A DNA stretch of 64,000 nucleotides from Bacillota bacterium (GCA_023418475.1 JAEZZO010000053.1:1-64000), one strand, 5' to 3'; counted from the stretch's first letter, positions 41,617-50,279 are shown. The notes: generated by a model not told the origin, from the sequence alone. Translations and numbers: made by a program.

Positions 41617-42331
41617 TATCATACTCCTTCCAGACTACAGATACGGCACTTATAGTAATACAAAAAGCTATAAAAACAGTCAACATATCATTGCGAAAAT
41701 TGCCTGCTTCTTTCGAAAAGTTAATGGCAACGGTTACTGCCAGCACTATAATAGCAATTCCTTTTTCATCGTGCCTAAGCCGATAGGAGAAACAGGAGCA
41801 ACAAAGGCCAAGGAACAGTATCAGTATACCATTACGGATATACCGGCTGATTTCCTCCAATGGCAATAAACTGTGCAGAAAATCGTTTCGATAAAACGCT
41901 AAAAAAATCGTTTGATCACTTACATATACCGGATCTATCTGCCTTACATAGAGCCTGCAAAGAAGTAGAGCAATCATAACCTGAGCTGCCCAGAACAGAA
42001 GGAAGCAGACGGCATTATAACCCGCCCACCAAAAGGCAGAGGCTTTCTCTGATACGGATAGCCTTTGCAGGGTATAGCGCAACCTGCTTCCCGTCTCACA
42101 GCCGGTCATACTTAATAATGTACATAGTATTAAAAAACATGTGCCACACACGATGTTAATGTGACTCTCGTTTATTAGTTGTTCGAGGCTAATTGGTGCT
42201 CCTGTTATCATTTTTCTCAGTGCCATAGTAAACAGTGCAATCTCAGTGGCAGCCATTATTACAAGCAGACACAGATATTTGTATAAGGTGGTTCTTGCAG
42301 CCAGTTCCAGGACGGATAAATGTTGCTTCAT
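41600..42331 (-). CDS. ABC-2 type permease-like membrane protein, 6 TM
   Basis: The protein has about 243 residues and six hydrophobic helices (LCLLVIMAATEIALFTMALR, NIVCGTCFLILCTLLSM, AVCFLLFWAAQVMIALLLC, IIVLAVTVAINF and others). It looks like an ABC-2 permease. The start at 42331 is chosen because AGGA lies six bases upstream; the ATG at 42343 has no SD. It follows the GntR regulator gene by 36 bases. Confidence 0.75.
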   Translation of the reverse strand: MKQHLSVLELAARTTLYKYLCLLVIMAATEIALFTMALRKMITGAPISLEQLINESHINIVCGTCFLILCTLLSMTGCETGSRLRYTLQRLSVSEKASAFWWAGYNAVCFLLFWAAQVMIALLLCRLYVRQIDPVYVSDQTIFLAFYRNDFLHSLLPLEEISRYIRNGILILFLGLCCSCFSYRLRHDEKGIAIIVLAVTVAINFSKEAGNFRNDMLTVFIAFCITISAVSVVWKEYDNENKS

Positions 42332-42367
42332 ATAGTTCCTCATTTCTTCGCTACTTTTTTCCCCCTA

Positions 42368-42739
42368 TTATTCCCATAATGTGCTGATTAACAAGAGGGC
42401 CTCCTCTTTGGAGATGCCCGTTTTCTTCATGTTGTTAATAATTGCGCTCACATCATTCTCCAGCAATTGCCTTCGGAGTGTTTCAACCTTTGCTTCCTCA
42501 AGAATAATATAACTTATTGCTCCGGAATGAGACGCTATTATGTTTTCTTCCTCCAGCAGATGATAGGCCTTCTGCACGGTGTTGGGATTCACTCCTAATA
42601 ATACCGAAAGGGTTCGGCGTGAGGGCATCTCATCTCCATTTTGTATACTGCCAGACACGATTCCCTGTTTGATATGACGCATAATTTGCATATAGATAGG
42701 AATGCCATCCTCCAATATGAATTTTTCGAATGAGATCAA
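42368..42739 (-). CDS. GntR family regulator, YtrA subfamily
   Basis: The 123-residue regulator has the short YtrA form: a winged helix (PIYMQIMRHIKQGIVSGSIQ, MPSRRTLSVLLGVNPNTVQK) and a small helical dimerisation tail without a ligand domain. These proteins repress their own operon of ABC transporter genes and respond to cell-wall or antibiotic stress in Bacillus. The TTG at 42739 has GGGAGG at seven bases and gives the canonical start (ISFEKFILEDGIPIY); the ATG at 42754 contributes the SD itself. It is the first gene of a five-gene minus operon. Confidence 0.9.
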   Translation of the reverse strand: MISFEKFILEDGIPIYMQIMRHIKQGIVSGSIQNGDEMPSRRTLSVLLGVNPNTVQKAYHLLEEENIIASHSGAISYIILEEAKVETLRRQLLENDVSAIINNMKKTGISKEEALLLISTLWE

Positions 42740-42767
42740 GGCCCATCCTCCCATCTTATTTATATAA

Positions 42768-42831
42768 AACTGTATTATTAGATTGATACGGTTCGTAACT
42801 GTATTATAGAACTAATACGGATGATAGTCAA
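42768..42831 (-). promoter_or_regulatory. Promoter and operator of the GntR-ABC operon
   Basis: On the minus strand TTGACT (42831-42826) and TATAAT (42808-42803) are 17 bases apart. The inverted repeat GTATTA-N6-TAATAC (42801-42818) covers the -10 box and spacer. AACTGTATTAT repeats at 42768-42778 and 42797-42807. This is a fine candidate for YtrA-type autorepression. Confidence 0.75.
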
Positions 42832-42916
42832 GAGAATAAATAACTGATTTTCATTAGTATTCCATTCGCATTTGTAAACTCCCATTTGCTGAATGCTTAA
42901 ACTATAATAATAAAAT

Positions 42917-42961
42917 GCAGTAGCAGAAGTTGCACCCTACATAGTGAAACTTCGCTACTGC
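42917..42961 (-). terminator. Terminator of the AraC-type regulator gene
   Basis: GCAGTAGCAGAAGTT pairs with AACTTCGCTACTGC (one bulge). On the minus strand it is followed by ATTTTATTATTAT. It lies at the stop codon. Confidence 0.75.
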
Positions 42962-42963
42962 AT

Positions 42964-43869
42964 TCAATTTATACTCTTTCGCTTTTTCTTTTCATCCCAG
43001 CTATTATGCCGGTATTCTGTCGGAGTTTGTCCCATTTTTAACGAGAACTGCTTTATAAAATAGGTATCATACTGAAAGCCTACCGCCTCTGCGATTTCTG
43101 CAATACTGAGATTTGTATGCGTAAGCGTTTCACATGCTATCTTAATCCGATGCTTAAGCAGATAGTCCATTACGGTATATCCAACCTTCTCTTTAAATTT
43201 CCGGTTGAGCGTAGTGCGGTTTATATGAACCAGCCTGCATAGATCATCAAGAGAAATATTATTTGAATAATTGATGTGAATGTATTCGAGTAGAATATCG
43301 ACAGGAGATTTCTGGTGCTTAACTACATATGGAGTTTCTCTCTGCATATAAATGTCATCGAGCAAATAGAGAGTCTGTAGAAGATAGCGTCTGATGCGGC
43401 ACGTCCAATATCCGTCGCTCTGGGCAGAAACCTCTGTTCCCATAATACTGAGCCATTCAGATATTCTAAGATAGGTCGATGGAGGAAGATCCATCATACC
43501 TTCATAGTATTCATCCCGCTTCAGAAACAAATTCATCATATTACGATCATGTTCGTCCTCTAATTCAATAAAATCATTGGCTTTCAGGTGTTCAAAGGTC
43601 ATAGCAGAATTAATAAAAACAGGATGAAAGTGAAAGGTTTTTGCAGCAAGGTGTGCTGTTTCGATCTGCTTGACAGTATCGTACTGAGAGAGAAGCAGGA
43701 CACAGGGAGCAGTCAGTATGACAGATTTTCCATTAAGGAAAAGACTTACTTTCCCATTTGTGATAAGAGTAATGCTCATACGCTCTGCCAGAGACAGGGT
43801 TTTCAGGCTCTCGAGCGTCTCAAATTCAATTGGAACAATTCTCGTTCTATGACGGTCATTTTGCGGCAT
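42964..43869 (-). CDS. AraC family transcriptional regulator
   Basis: The protein has 301 residues. The N-terminal 190 residues form a cupin-like sensor (MSITLITNGKVSLFLNGKSV). The C-terminal domain has the two AraC helix-turn-helices (ISLDDLCRLVHINRTTLNRKF, then IAEIAEAVGFQYDTYFIKQF, followed by TPTEYR). It is divergent from the small membrane protein and two ABC exporters at 44008-47583, which are its likely targets. The ATG at 43869 follows GAGGTG by six bases; the GTG at 43878 is the alternative. Confidence 0.9.
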   Translation of the reverse strand: MPQNDRHRTRIVPIEFETLESLKTLSLAERMSITLITNGKVSLFLNGKSVILTAPCVLLLSQYDTVKQIETAHLAAKTFHFHPVFINSAMTFEHLKANDFIELEDEHDRNMMNLFLKRDEYYEGMMDLPPSTYLRISEWLSIMGTEVSAQSDGYWTCRIRRYLLQTLYLLDDIYMQRETPYVVKHQKSPVDILLEYIHINYSNNISLDDLCRLVHINRTTLNRKFKEKVGYTVMDYLLKHRIKIACETLTHTNLSIAEIAEAVGFQYDTYFIKQFSLKMGQTPTEYRHNSWDEKKKRKSIN

Positions 43870-44007
43870 CTTTTTCACCTCAATTGCAAATAGTATAGTT
43901 AATCTCTTGATAAACTTTATTGTAACATGTAGCCGGGCAGGTTACAATTACTAAACTTGCTGATGATGAAACGGTATTACCAAAACAATACGAGAGGGGA
44001 TTTTTAA

Positions 44008-44196
44008 ATGAAAAAAAGATCACTTAGTTCCAGGTACCTTCATTTGGTTACGAAAAGACCTTTGTTTTTTTATGTAATACTTTTATTCGGTGTAGGTATC
44101 TTCTTGTATCTGACTTTAACCACGATAATAGAGACGGATTCAGGCAGCTATTCTTTGCTGCATATGATTTTCATTGAGGGCGGAAAAGGTTTATGA
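44008..44196 (+). CDS. Small single-TM membrane protein ahead of ABC exporters
   Basis: The 62-residue protein has a basic N-terminus (MKKRSLSSRYLHLVTKRP), one TM helix (LFFYVILLFGVGIFLYLTLT) and a short outer tail (IIETDSGSYSLLHMIFIEGG). The N-terminal half resembles the membrane anchor of HlyD-type adaptors, so it may be a minimal accessory protein, a truncated adaptor, or the exported peptide itself. SD GAGGGG precedes the ATG. The stop overlaps the start of the first ABC gene (ATGA), which indicates a real, coupled gene. Confidence 0.7.
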   Translation: MKKRSLSSRYLHLVTKRPLFFYVILLFGVGIFLYLTLTTIIETDSGSYSLLHMIFIEGGKGL

Positions 44197-45959
44197 AAAA
44201 ATTAGACTATTTCAGTGCAATACAATTTCTTTCAAAGTACATAAAACGCTATAAGAAAAACTTTATTATGTTTTACTTTGGTTGGTTTTTTGACATGCTG
44301 CTCGGCATTGTAATGCCAATCCTTTCCGGCCTGATGATTGATGAAATTGTATATCATCAAAATCTTAATCTATTTCTGCGAATAAGCGTGGTCTTTGCCA
44401 TCATGTCCATTTTTTCCTGTGTATTATATTTTCTGATTTATGCACAACATCAATATTTAATGAGTATGTATGTCTATGATATACAGAGAGATATTTTTAG
44501 CCATCTTCAAAAGACAAATGCAGAGTTTATGTCCGGTGCCAAAACAGGAGATATCATCAGTATAATAGAAAATTACGCCCGTGAGTGCATGCATTTTATT
44601 ATAAGGAATGTCATTCACATTACGAATGGCTGCATTAATCTAGTATTAATAACAGTTTATATCTTTCGTATCAATCCATGGATTGGACTTTTAATGATTA
44701 TGGCAGTGCCTCTCTCGGTATTAATCAATGCCCGCTTTGGCAAGGCAATTCGTGAGTATTCTGATGAACAGAGGGAATATTATGGCGGTTATATAAGTTA
44801 TATCTATGAGGTTTTTGCTGCCATTTTGGATATCCGTCTGCTTGGTGCGGCAGGAAAAGTAAATCGCGATGTTACAACAAGGCACAGAGCACTTTTTAAT
44901 GTTACGATCAAAGCCGGAGTATCAACAATAACTGCGCAAAATATTATTGATGGTACGAATCTCATGATTCAGCTTAGTATTTATGCACTTACTGCCTATC
45001 TGGCTAGCCGGCAGGATATGACCATAGGACTGCTTACAGTGGTTATGACCTACTTTGCTGCACTGACAGATCAGGTAAAAACAATAAGCCATTCCTATCT
45101 GGATGCGCAAAACCGTATAGGCTATATACAACGTATTTATGATTTCATGCAGGCTCCGACGGAGGAAAGCTGGCCAGGCAAAAATGAACTGATAATCCAG
45201 GATGGTGAAATCTTTGTAAGGCATATAACCTTCTCTTATGTAACAGGGACTAATATTCTGCAAAATTTCAATCTTCATATAAAACCAGGGGAAAGATTTG
45301 CCCTATGTGGTAAAAGCGGGTGCGGTAAGACAACCTTCGCATACATGCTGCTAGGATTTTATTCTCCGCAAAGGGGTAACATTGCCATAGACGGACAAAA
45401 TATCATGGATTGCAGTCTGAAATCTATCCGTAAAAAGATCGGAATAATTTCTCAGGATATACTTCTTTATGATGGCAGCATTAAGGATAATCTGCTGCTT
45501 GGTAAACCAGGTGCCACAGATCAGGAAATTGTTGTTGTATTGCAAAAGGCCGGAATATGGGAACATATAGCAGAATTGCCGGAAGGCATCCATACGGTGA
45601 TTGGCAGCACAGGAGTAGGCTTATCGGGGGGACAAAAGCAAAGGTTGGCAATTGCACGTATTTATCTGAAGAATCCTTCCATCATTATCTTTGATGAAGC
45701 AACCTCTTCTCTCGATGGGGAGACGGAGAGACAAATTCATGAAGCATGGGATACCGTACTTTTCGGACGTACGTCTATAATAATCGCCCACCGCCAAAGC
45801 TCAGTAATGCTTTGCGATAGGGCAGCTGTGATTGAAAATGGGCAGGTTGTTGAAATCGGCAGACCTATCGAATTGAAAAAACATGGTGAAGCATTCAGAA
45901 AGTTGTTTGCATTACAGGAGGTGAAGGTGCATGTATCACAAAATGAAATACCGACTTAA
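44193..45959 (+). CDS. ABC exporter half-transporter 1 (permease-ATPase fusion)
   Basis: The 588-residue type I exporter has six TM helices in the first 310 residues, then an ATPase domain with Walker A GKSGCGKTT near residue 375, Q-loop IGIISQDILLYDGSI, signature LSGGQKQRLAIARI, Walker B IIIFDEATSSLD and H-loop IIAHRQ. There is no N-terminal C39 peptidase domain. It probably forms a heterodimer with the product of the overlapping next gene, whose start lies 29 bases inside this gene. Substrate unknown: drug, lipid or peptide. Confidence 0.92.
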   Translation: MKKLDYFSAIQFLSKYIKRYKKNFIMFYFGWFFDMLLGIVMPILSGLMIDEIVYHQNLNLFLRISVVFAIMSIFSCVLYFLIYAQHQYLMSMYVYDIQRDIFSHLQKTNAEFMSGAKTGDIISIIENYARECMHFIIRNVIHITNGCINLVLITVYIFRINPWIGLLMIMAVPLSVLINARFGKAIREYSDEQREYYGGYISYIYEVFAAILDIRLLGAAGKVNRDVTTRHRALFNVTIKAGVSTITAQNIIDGTNLMIQLSIYALTAYLASRQDMTIGLLTVVMTYFAALTDQVKTISHSYLDAQNRIGYIQRIYDFMQAPTEESWPGKNELIIQDGEIFVRHITFSYVTGTNILQNFNLHIKPGERFALCGKSGCGKTTFAYMLLGFYSPQRGNIAIDGQNIMDCSLKSIRKKIGIISQDILLYDGSIKDNLLLGKPGATDQEIVVVLQKAGIWEHIAELPEGIHTVIGSTGVGLSGGQKQRLAIARIYLKNPSIIIFDEATSSLDGETERQIHEAWDTVLFGRTSIIIAHRQSSVMLCDRAAVIENGQVVEIGRPIELKKHGEAFRKLFALQEVKVHVSQNEIPT

Positions 45960-47583
45960 GGTTCTCTGTGCTCTGAAACCTTTTGCATACGGAGTAAAAC
46001 GTTTTTTATTATTCAATTTTCTGATAGGTATCATTGTTATGCTGCTTAGCTTTGTGCAGCCATTATTCTATAAAATGTTTATCAATCGGGTGGTATTAAA
46101 GCAGGATCTTTCAGTCATGATAAATGTTTCTTTAGGTTATATATCAATCTTTACAATCAATTGGGGCATGTCATATTTGAAAAATTACAACGTAAACCGA
46201 TTGGTAAACAGAGTTACTTTCCGCGTAAAGATGAAAATCCTGCATGGTTTCTTCCGTTGGGATTTTCACGATTATGACCATCAGAGTGTCGGCGATATGA
46301 AAATGCGCATGGACGATGATATCGTCTGTATAAGCTCTTATGCAGCAGCGCAGACGGTCGATTATATTCTGTCGTATATAACATTTATTCTAACCGCTGT
46401 TTTACTTTTTCAGCTGGAGTGGCGGCTTGCTCTTTTCTCATGCATCGTAATACCCTTGACTTTTTGTGCGGATCATAGCATTGCAAAACGAGAGGCAGTT
46501 ATTTTAGATAAGCAGAGAAAAAATGACCAAAATATGTCGAGCTGGCTGCATGCCTCAGTGCAGGGCTGGAGGGAAATCAAGGCATTAAATCTCCAGAAAC
46601 AGGAGGAACGGCAATTTGTACGATATATCCATAGCTATGCTATTTTCTTTGGACATTGGATCAACTATTGGGTTATCCGAGTATTGGTAATTCCTAAAAT
46701 TAAGGATGAATTTTTAATGCAGTTTTCACTTTATTTCCTGGGAGGACTGCTAATTATCAGAAAACATTTTGAGATTGCCTCATTACTTGTATTTATGCAG
46801 TACTATGGAATTCTCTCGAATTCTATTAAAACGGTATCTCAAACAGACGCAGAATTGTTAACAGCCCTGCCGCAGAGTAAGCGGATGCTGGAGGAGCTTG
46901 CCCGTGTACCATACCGCAAACGGGGGATACAGTCATTTGGAACAGAAAACAGTATTGAGTTTCAGAAGGTTACATTTGCATATCCAGGCTCAAAACAATG
47001 TATAATTGAAAACCTCAGCTTCCATATCTACAATGGTGAGAGGGTTGGCTTGAAAGGAAAAAGCGGAGCGGGAAAGACAACGGTTCTTAAGCTAATGACA
47101 GGTATGCTACAACCATCAGAAGGAAATGTGCTGTTTTCCGGCTATGATATCAGGAAACTTTCTCTTGATACAATACACCGTAGAATTGGCTTTGTCATGC
47201 AGGAAAACACGCTTTTTCATGCTAGCATCCGTGAAAATCTGTACTATGGTAAGAGTAACGCTACGGAGGAGGAGCTTATAGCTGCCTGTCAAAAGGCATT
47301 CCTATATGACTTTGTAAGTTCCTTGCCAGACGGGTTTGAAACGGTAATAGGCGAACGTGGCATTAAGCTGTCCGGCGGTCAGAAACAGCGCATCGTTCTT
47401 GCAAGATTATTTCTTCGTGATGCAGGTATCTTCATTTTTGATGAAGCTACCAGTGCTCTTGATCAGTATAGTGAAAATATCATACAAGATGCAATCAAAA
47501 GTATCGGTCGCGACAGAACTATCATTGTCGTTGCGCATCGGGATAGTTCGTTTGCACTTTGCGACCGGGTGATAGAGCTGTAA
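45931..47583 (+). CDS. ABC exporter half-transporter 2 (permease-ATPase fusion)
   Basis: The 550-residue type I exporter has six TM helices and an ATPase domain with Walker A GKSGAGKTT near residue 372, IGFVMQENTLFHASI, signature LSGGQKQRIVLARL, Walker B IFIFDEATSALD and H-loop VVAHRD. All consensus residues, including the catalytic Glu, are kept in both halves, so neither nucleotide site looks degenerate. The gene overlaps its partner by 29 bases and has SD AGGAGG. It ends shortly after the H-loop region, slightly short compared with relatives. Confidence 0.92.
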   Translation: MYHKMKYRLKVLCALKPFAYGVKRFLLFNFLIGIIVMLLSFVQPLFYKMFINRVVLKQDLSVMINVSLGYISIFTINWGMSYLKNYNVNRLVNRVTFRVKMKILHGFFRWDFHDYDHQSVGDMKMRMDDDIVCISSYAAAQTVDYILSYITFILTAVLLFQLEWRLALFSCIVIPLTFCADHSIAKREAVILDKQRKNDQNMSSWLHASVQGWREIKALNLQKQEERQFVRYIHSYAIFFGHWINYWVIRVLVIPKIKDEFLMQFSLYFLGGLLIIRKHFEIASLLVFMQYYGILSNSIKTVSQTDAELLTALPQSKRMLEELARVPYRKRGIQSFGTENSIEFQKVTFAYPGSKQCIIENLSFHIYNGERVGLKGKSGAGKTTVLKLMTGMLQPSEGNVLFSGYDIRKLSLDTIHRRIGFVMQENTLFHASIRENLYYGKSNATEEELIAACQKAFLYDFVSSLPDGFETVIGERGIKLSGGQKQRIVLARLFLRDAGIFIFDEATSALDQYSENIIQDAIKSIGRDRTIIVVAHRDSSFALCDRVIEL

Positions 47584-47652
47584 ATATTTATCAAAATTAA
47601 TTGAGATATTACCATAAATACTATAAATTAGGGTATTAACAATAAGTAAGGA

Positions 47653-47994
47653 TTAGATTTTCGTGAGTTCAGTTCCGTAATGCTCTGAACTAAAACCTGT
47701 ATCTAAAAAGATTGAGAAAAACGGTGTCATTTTGTTATAAATATCAATATCTTTCGGCTTTGGTAATCCTAAAATCAATTTTACAAATTCAGGATTTACA
47801 ACTCCGACAATAACCGTTCCGTAGCTCCAATCAAATTCTTTTTTGTATCCATACTGCAAAGCAATTTTAATCCACTCGCTTTCCTCATTCCAACAGTGGA
47901 TTTCATATGCGGTTGCAGAAGCTAATTCCTCTCTCAAAATGGATCTCCATTGTTCATAGTCATAACATTCTATATTCCAATCTCCATGTTTCAA
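47653..47994 (-). CDS. Conserved hypothetical protein, 113 aa
   Basis: This acidic, Trp/Tyr-rich soluble protein (DWNIECYDYEQWRSILREEL, EIHCWNEESEWIKIALQYG) matches no family I can name. The start is TTG at 47994, with AGGAAGG eight bases upstream. The coding character (codon bias, amino acid mix) and SD support a real gene. It may be an immunity-like or stress protein, but that is a guess. It is convergent with the ABC exporter operon. Confidence 0.6.
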   Translation of the reverse strand: MKHGDWNIECYDYEQWRSILREELASATAYEIHCWNEESEWIKIALQYGYKKEFDWSYGTVIVGVVNPEFVKLILGLPKPKDIDIYNKMTPFFSIFLDTGFSSEHYGTELTKI

Positions 47995-47999
47995 TGTAG

Positions 48000-48240
48000 C
48001 ACCTTCCTCTTACAAAATCTAATTTTCGAGTCTGTTTCTTCTATTCTATCATAATTCTGAGAGCCTGGAAATAGGGAGTTATCCAGGCTGATTTCCTACC
48101 CTTCGGATATACGGCACAGACAGAAAAAAAAGTGTAGACGGGAGATAGTTCATCGGTGAACAGCACCTTGAAAACAGAATGACCGTCTGTACTTTACTTT
48201 AGTACGAACTGCTTTAAAACGAGCAGCTATCTATTTTATG
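48000..48240. other. Structured intergenic region before the superoxide reductase gene
   Basis: AGCCTGGA (48062-48069) pairs with TCCAGGCT (48082-48089). AGACGG near 48137 can pair with CCGTCT near 48181. The segment between contains CACCTTGAAAACAGAA, similar to sequence often found in spacers of Firmicute rRNA operons. No gene is evident. Confidence 0.35.
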
Positions 48241-48265
48241 ACAATAAAAAATATATTAAATTGTG

Positions 48266-48305
48266 TTGACAAAAGAATAAAGATACTATATTATAATAAT
48301 AACAA
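48266..48305 (+). promoter_or_regulatory. Superoxide reductase promoter with PerR-box-like site
   Basis: TTGACA (48266-48271) and TATTAT (48289-48294) are 17 bases apart. TTATAATAATAACAA (48291-48305) matches the PerR box with two mismatches and covers the -10/+1 region, as at the perR-like gene. Confidence 0.65.
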
Positions 48306-48372
48306 TAATAATTACTATTTTAAAAGTTTTAAATTTATATTAATAGAATTATCAAATAAAGGGGGATTTAAA

Positions 48373-48747
48373 ATGTCTATGATTAATTTTTATCGTTGTG
48401 AAAGTTGTGGAAATATTGTTGCTTTAATTAAGAAGGGCGGCGGAACTTTAAATTGCTGTGGTAAGCCCATGACAAAGCTGGAAGCAAATTCGACGGATGC
48501 ATCTAATGAGAAGCATGTACCGGTTGTTTTAAGAGAAAATGACAAGATCAAGGTTACAGTTGGTTCAATATTACACCCTATGCTTCCGGAGCATTCTATT
48601 GAGTGGATCGCACTTGTGGCTGAAGGTAAGGTAGAATTTAAATTCTTAAATCCTGGAGAGGAAGCGAAAGCTGAATTTAATGATGCAAAAGCAGGCGAAG
48701 TTTATGCATACTGCAATCTTCATGGTCTTTGGAAAACAGACTTTTAA
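48373..48747 (+). CDS. dfx: Superoxide reductase (desulfoferrodoxin type)
   Basis: The 124-residue enzyme reduces superoxide to peroxide without making oxygen. The N-terminal desulforedoxin domain binds Fe with Cys 9, 12, 28 and 29 (YRCESCG, LNCCGKP). The catalytic SOR domain holds the Fe(His)4Cys site: His 48 (KHVPV), His 68 (ILHPM), His 74 (PEHSIEW), Cys 114 and His 117 (YCNLHGLW). The true start is ATG 48373 with SD AAAGGGGGA. An upstream in-frame extension to 48238 overlaps the promoter and is not coding. Peroxide formed would be handled by the rubrerythrins. Confidence 0.95.
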   Translation: MSMINFYRCESCGNIVALIKKGGGTLNCCGKPMTKLEANSTDASNEKHVPVVLRENDKIKVTVGSILHPMLPEHSIEWIALVAEGKVEFKFLNPGEEAKAEFNDAKAGEVYAYCNLHGLWKTDF

Positions 48748-48814
48748 GATTGATATAGCAGATAATAACCGGAAGACCAGCTACGAATAGAAATAATATG
48801 ATCTGCTTTTGTAG

Positions 48815-48851
48815 CAATCGGATAACTGTAATACAATAAGTTATCCGATTG
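48815..48851 (+). terminator. Hairpin downstream of superoxide reductase
   Basis: CAATCGGATAAC pairs perfectly with GTTATCCGATTG (12 bp). The T-run is poor. It lies 67 bases after the stop. Confidence 0.6.
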
Positions 48852-48968
48852 TATATACAAAAATAGGCAACACAATTTTCTGTTATTTTGATTACTTAAC
48901 ATCAGTAAATCAGACAATTGCGAAAAATACAATTAATATTATTCTTGCGTTTCGCAATTACCTATCAG

Positions 48969-49066
48969 GATTCGATTGTCAAAAGCCTAATCCAGGTTAT
49001 GCAGATGAAAATGAATGCATATATATTCATCCGGTAAATCATTTTTAGTCTTTTGAAATTCGAATC
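48969..49066 (+). repeat. Family B MITE-like repeat, copy B2
   Basis: The 98-bp element runs from GATTCGATTGTCAAAAGCCT to TTTTGAAATTCGAATC. The flanks are CTATCAG (48962-48968) and TTATCAG (49067-49073), a 7-bp duplication with one difference. It sits between the superoxide reductase and ferritin genes, 34 bases from the ferritin start, and so contributes to the ferritin leader. Confidence 0.82.
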
Positions 49067-49100
49067 TTATCAGTAAATATAGAAAAGGAGATGAATAAAA

Positions 49101-49613
49101 ATGCTTAACAAAGAATTAGTTTCCCTGCTGAACAAGCAAATTAACAAGGAATTGTATTCTGCATATTTTTACCTGGACATTTACAGCTATTATACAGACC
49201 AGAATCTGAATGGCTTTAGCAATTGGTTTTATGTTCAGACGCAGGAAGAAAAAGACCATGCCATGTTATTTATGAAATATCTGCTGAATAATAATGAAAA
49301 AGTAGTTTTGCAGGATATAAAAGCATCTGATATGCCTTTTCATGATTTTCGTGAACCGCTACACGCTGCATTTGAGCACGAACTCAAAGTAACGGAATCG
49401 ATTAATAATATATATGCTTTTGCTTATGAGAATAAGGACTTTCGTACCATGCAATTTCTTGACTGGTTTGTAAAGGAGCAGGGTGAAGAAGAGAAGAATA
49501 CCGAAGAATTGATTAAAAGATTTGATCTGTTCGGAAACGATGCAAAAGGGCTCTATCTGATTGATTCAGAACTGGCAGCACGGATTTATACACCTGCAAC
49601 TCTTGTATTATAA
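49101..49613 (+). CDS. ftnA: Ferritin (bacterial FtnA type)
   Basis: This 170-residue four-helix iron-storage protein has ferroxidase residues in NKQINKELYSAYFYLD (Glu), QTQEEKDHAMLFMKY (ExxH) and KEQGEEEKNTEELI. It assembles into a 24-mer that oxidises and stores Fe(II), limiting Fenton chemistry. It lies between superoxide reductase and a rubrerythrin-like gene, forming an oxidative-stress cluster. SD AAGGAG is nine bases before the ATG. No clear promoter is seen after the MITE, so it may depend on readthrough or on a promoter inside the repeat. Confidence 0.94.
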   Translation: MLNKELVSLLNKQINKELYSAYFYLDIYSYYTDQNLNGFSNWFYVQTQEEKDHAMLFMKYLLNNNEKVVLQDIKASDMPFHDFREPLHAAFEHELKVTESINNIYAFAYENKDFRTMQFLDWFVKEQGEEEKNTEELIKRFDLFGNDAKGLYLIDSELAARIYTPATLVL

Positions 49614-49623
49614 AATAAATTAG

Positions 49624-49664
49624 GCAGGTGCAAAGAAAGATAATGAATTTGTACCTGCTGAAAT
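49624..49664 (+). terminator. Terminator of the ferritin gene
   Basis: GCAGGTGCAAA pairs with TTTGTACCTGC (one G-U) and is followed by TGAAATTTTA. Confidence 0.65.
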
Positions 49665-49713
49665 TTTATCTATTACAATAATTTGATAAAGAGGAATAAG
49701 AGGAGGGAATAGT

Positions 49714-50202
49714 ATGAATACTCTGGATTACGCAATTAAAATGGAATATGACGGCGAAAAGTATTATAGAGAAAAGGCAGAACTTAATAAAGAGAATGGA
49801 TTGTACATAGTTTGTAATTTACTGGCACAGGAAGAGAAGAAGCACGCCCTGATACTGGAAAATAAGAAAAAACAATTAGCCTATGATTTGCCTGAATCCG
49901 ATTTTCTTGATACTGCCAAGAATGTATATACCGGTTCGAAGGGAATTGAGGTAGAAGGAAGTAATTATCCGAGTCAATTAGATTTCTATAGAATTGTTAG
50001 TGAAATGGAGCAAAAGAGTGTTGACTTATATGAAACACTTTTAGCTGATGCAGAAAAGGATGAGGACAAAAAATTATACCAATATCTGATACAACAGGAA
50101 AAGGAACATATGGAAGCTTTTGAAGAGATGAGCCGCCTGTTGCAGAATGCAGAATGGTGGATAGAATCTCCTGAATTCGGGAGAAGAAGAGAGGAGTATT
50201 AG
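49714..50202 (+). CDS. Rubrerythrin-family ferritin-like diiron protein
   Basis: The 162-residue helical protein lacks a rubredoxin domain. Diiron-type motifs are present: KMEYDGEKYYREKAE near residue 10, LLAQEEKKHALIL near 40, VSEMEQKSVDLYETL near 95 and IQQEKEHMEAFEEM near 125, each giving a Glu or ExxH ligand. It belongs to the erythrin-like ferritin superfamily and probably handles peroxide or iron. It follows ferritin by 100 bases and precedes a terminator. SD GAGGAGGG. Confidence 0.85.
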   Translation: MNTLDYAIKMEYDGEKYYREKAELNKENGLYIVCNLLAQEEKKHALILENKKKQLAYDLPESDFLDTAKNVYTGSKGIEVEGSNYPSQLDFYRIVSEMEQKSVDLYETLLADAEKDEDKKLYQYLIQQEKEHMEAFEEMSRLLQNAEWWIESPEFGRRREEY

Positions 50203-50279
50203 CCAAAAAAGATTTTATCCGGGAAGTTGGATGCTTTCATAAAAAGAAGGTGGATTAAATCAGAATTAGTAAAGAAATG

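Noticed and set aside
48137..48190. Possible rRNA-spacer-like sequence (CACCTTGAAAACAGAA)
   Set aside because: No rRNA or tRNA is nearby and the match is short; treated as chance.
48238..48372. In-frame N-terminal extension of superoxide reductase
   Set aside because: It covers the promoter and PerR-like box and encodes a poly-Asn stretch; the family start is at 48373.
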